Below are positions 63,311 to 64,000 of a stretch of DNA of 64,000 bases, one piece after another. Origin of the DNA: Palsa-506 sp963707065 (lineage in GTDB: Bacteria > Actinomycetota > Actinomycetes > Streptosporangiales > Streptosporangiaceae). Both the position numbers and the translations under genes were made by a program. The notes below the pieces were generated by a model that searched no databases, was not told the DNA's origin, and was given only the letters and a program-made list of their open reading frames with translations. Positions within the stretch are counted from its first letter, which is position 1, and every line of letters begins with the position of its first letter. The stretch covers positions 574,207 to 638,206 of the forward strand of contig CAVPPJ010000013.1 of NCBI GenBank assembly GCA_963707065.1, in the 5' to 3' direction.

Positions 63311-64000
63311 ATGGCTCCGATGAAGCTCAGTGAGCTAAACGAGCTGAGGCTCACCGGCCCAGCTGACGCGATCACCTCTATCTACTTTGTCGCGCAAGCC
63401 GCACGCGACGATACCTGGCGTCAGGCGGCGATGCTCGCGGTCTTGGTGGGCTTGCTCGGTGCCGTCGCTCTCGCCACCTGGGTCGCGCCGCGCCGGAGCG
63501 CGAGCGCCTACGGCCGTTACCTGTCCGCGAGCAACGTGAGCGACGTGTTCGTGAACGTCTCGGGGCGGCTCTGCCCGGCATGTCAGCGAGGCATTCCATC
63601 TCGCTGATCTCGTCACTGCGCGGTGCGGTCGGTCATGCCGCGGTCCTGGGACTAGGCGGCACTCCGCTGGTCCGGCAAAGGGTCGCTCTCCTCGTTTCTT
63701 ACCGGCAGCGTCAACGGCAGCCTGGACGGTGAATTTTTCCAGCAGAAGCGGCTGACCGTGGTCGCCAAGCTGAACCAGAGCGGCATCAACAAAAAGAGAT
63801 CGTGCTGACGCTTGTGGCCCGCATGTTCACGACCGATGTCGGTGGCCGGGTGACGTATGCGTTCCTGCAGCCGGTGGAATACGCGCCGGGAACCCGAAGG
63901 GCCGACTGTTCACCCGCTCTTACCGGGTCGCGGCCATCGCCGAGGTGCCGCAGGCACTGGTTGAGCCAGACCGACGAGGCTCAAGGCGCCATCCTGCCGC
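63311..64000 (+). pseudogene. FtsX/MacB-type ABC permease, 5' part, broken, runs off the window
   Basis: The first frame gives a cytoplasmic start (LNELRLTGPADAI), TM1 (AAMLAVLVGLLGAVALATWV) and RRSASAYGRYLSASNVSDVFVN, typical of these permeases. After 63,590 the frame breaks: SFLTGSVNGSLDGEFF, KRLTVVAKL, EIVLTLVARMF and GRLFTRSYRVAAIAEVPQAL appear in successive frames. Opposite in direction to the pseudogene at 60-62.5 kb. Confidence 0.7.

Noticed and set aside
1..64000. CRISPR arrays and rRNA genes
   Set aside because: No regularly spaced repeat-spacer pattern and no rRNA-like sequence was seen on either strand.

Overview
The window is about 70% GC, with GTG starts, purine-rich Shine-Dalgarno sites, LAL and BTAD-style regulators and many secreted proteins. 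This points to a filamentous, soil-type actinomycete; the genus cannot be named from sequence alone. Many otherwise intact genes carry a single one-base frameshift (near 2,230, 8,180, 8,440, 13,720, 15,720, 21,913, 51,455, 52,715 and 53,135). They are either uncorrected sequencing indels or recent gene decay. The region from 55 to 64 kb is more heavily broken and is genuinely degenerate.

Layout. 0-7.8 kb: five consecutive beta-propeller proteins: a membrane-anchored YVTN-propeller/solute-binding fusion that starts before the window, two PD40 (TolB-like) secreted proteins and two RCC1-repeat secreted proteins. 7.9-15.8 kb: housekeeping and accessory genes on both strands (aldehyde dehydrogenase, PPOX flavoprotein, GNAT, MFS pump, PIN toxin, hydrolase, methyltransferase piece, AbiEi antitoxin with a palindromic operator). 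16.4-28.6 kb: an unusual cluster with a GT4 glycosyltransferase, three methyltransferases, an SRPBCC protein, a membrane acyltransferase, GTP cyclohydrolase II, a UPF0104 flippase-like protein, a CDP-alcohol phosphotransferase fused to an LtaS-like sulfatase, a histidine phosphatase, an atypical PTPS/QueD-like protein and a BchC-like dehydrogenase. It reads as synthesis of a GTP-derived (pterin-like) or lipid-linked, glycosylated and methylated compound at the membrane.

28.8-36.2 kb: an LAL (LuxR) regulator, an MMPL exporter, a SnoaL-like protein and a secreted DUF1254/DUF1214 protein. The exporter and the SnoaL gene share a 37-bp promoter element, 30 of 37 bases identical, so they look like one regulon. 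36.5-50.1 kb: FtsX-type permease, cyclase/NB-ARC/TPR regulator, RibD-like reductase, acyl-CoA ligase, NB-ARC/TPR protein and an amino-acid permease. 50.2-51 kb: tRNA-Ala 3'-end fragments and repeats left by past integrations; one fragment recurs at 15.87 kb. 51.06-51.93 kb: a HEPN/MNT (type VII) toxin-antitoxin pair with an HTH fused to the nucleotidyltransferase.

55.0-59.1 kb: a 5'-truncated group II intron, identified by its reverse transcriptase/maturase and domains V-VI. A decayed 'recombinase in trio' (RIT) element of three tandem tyrosine recombinases with 27-bp perfect terminal inverted repeats sits inside it, and interrupts the YADD active-site motif of the reverse transcriptase. 60.1-64.0 kb: two further, broken FtsX-type permease genes.
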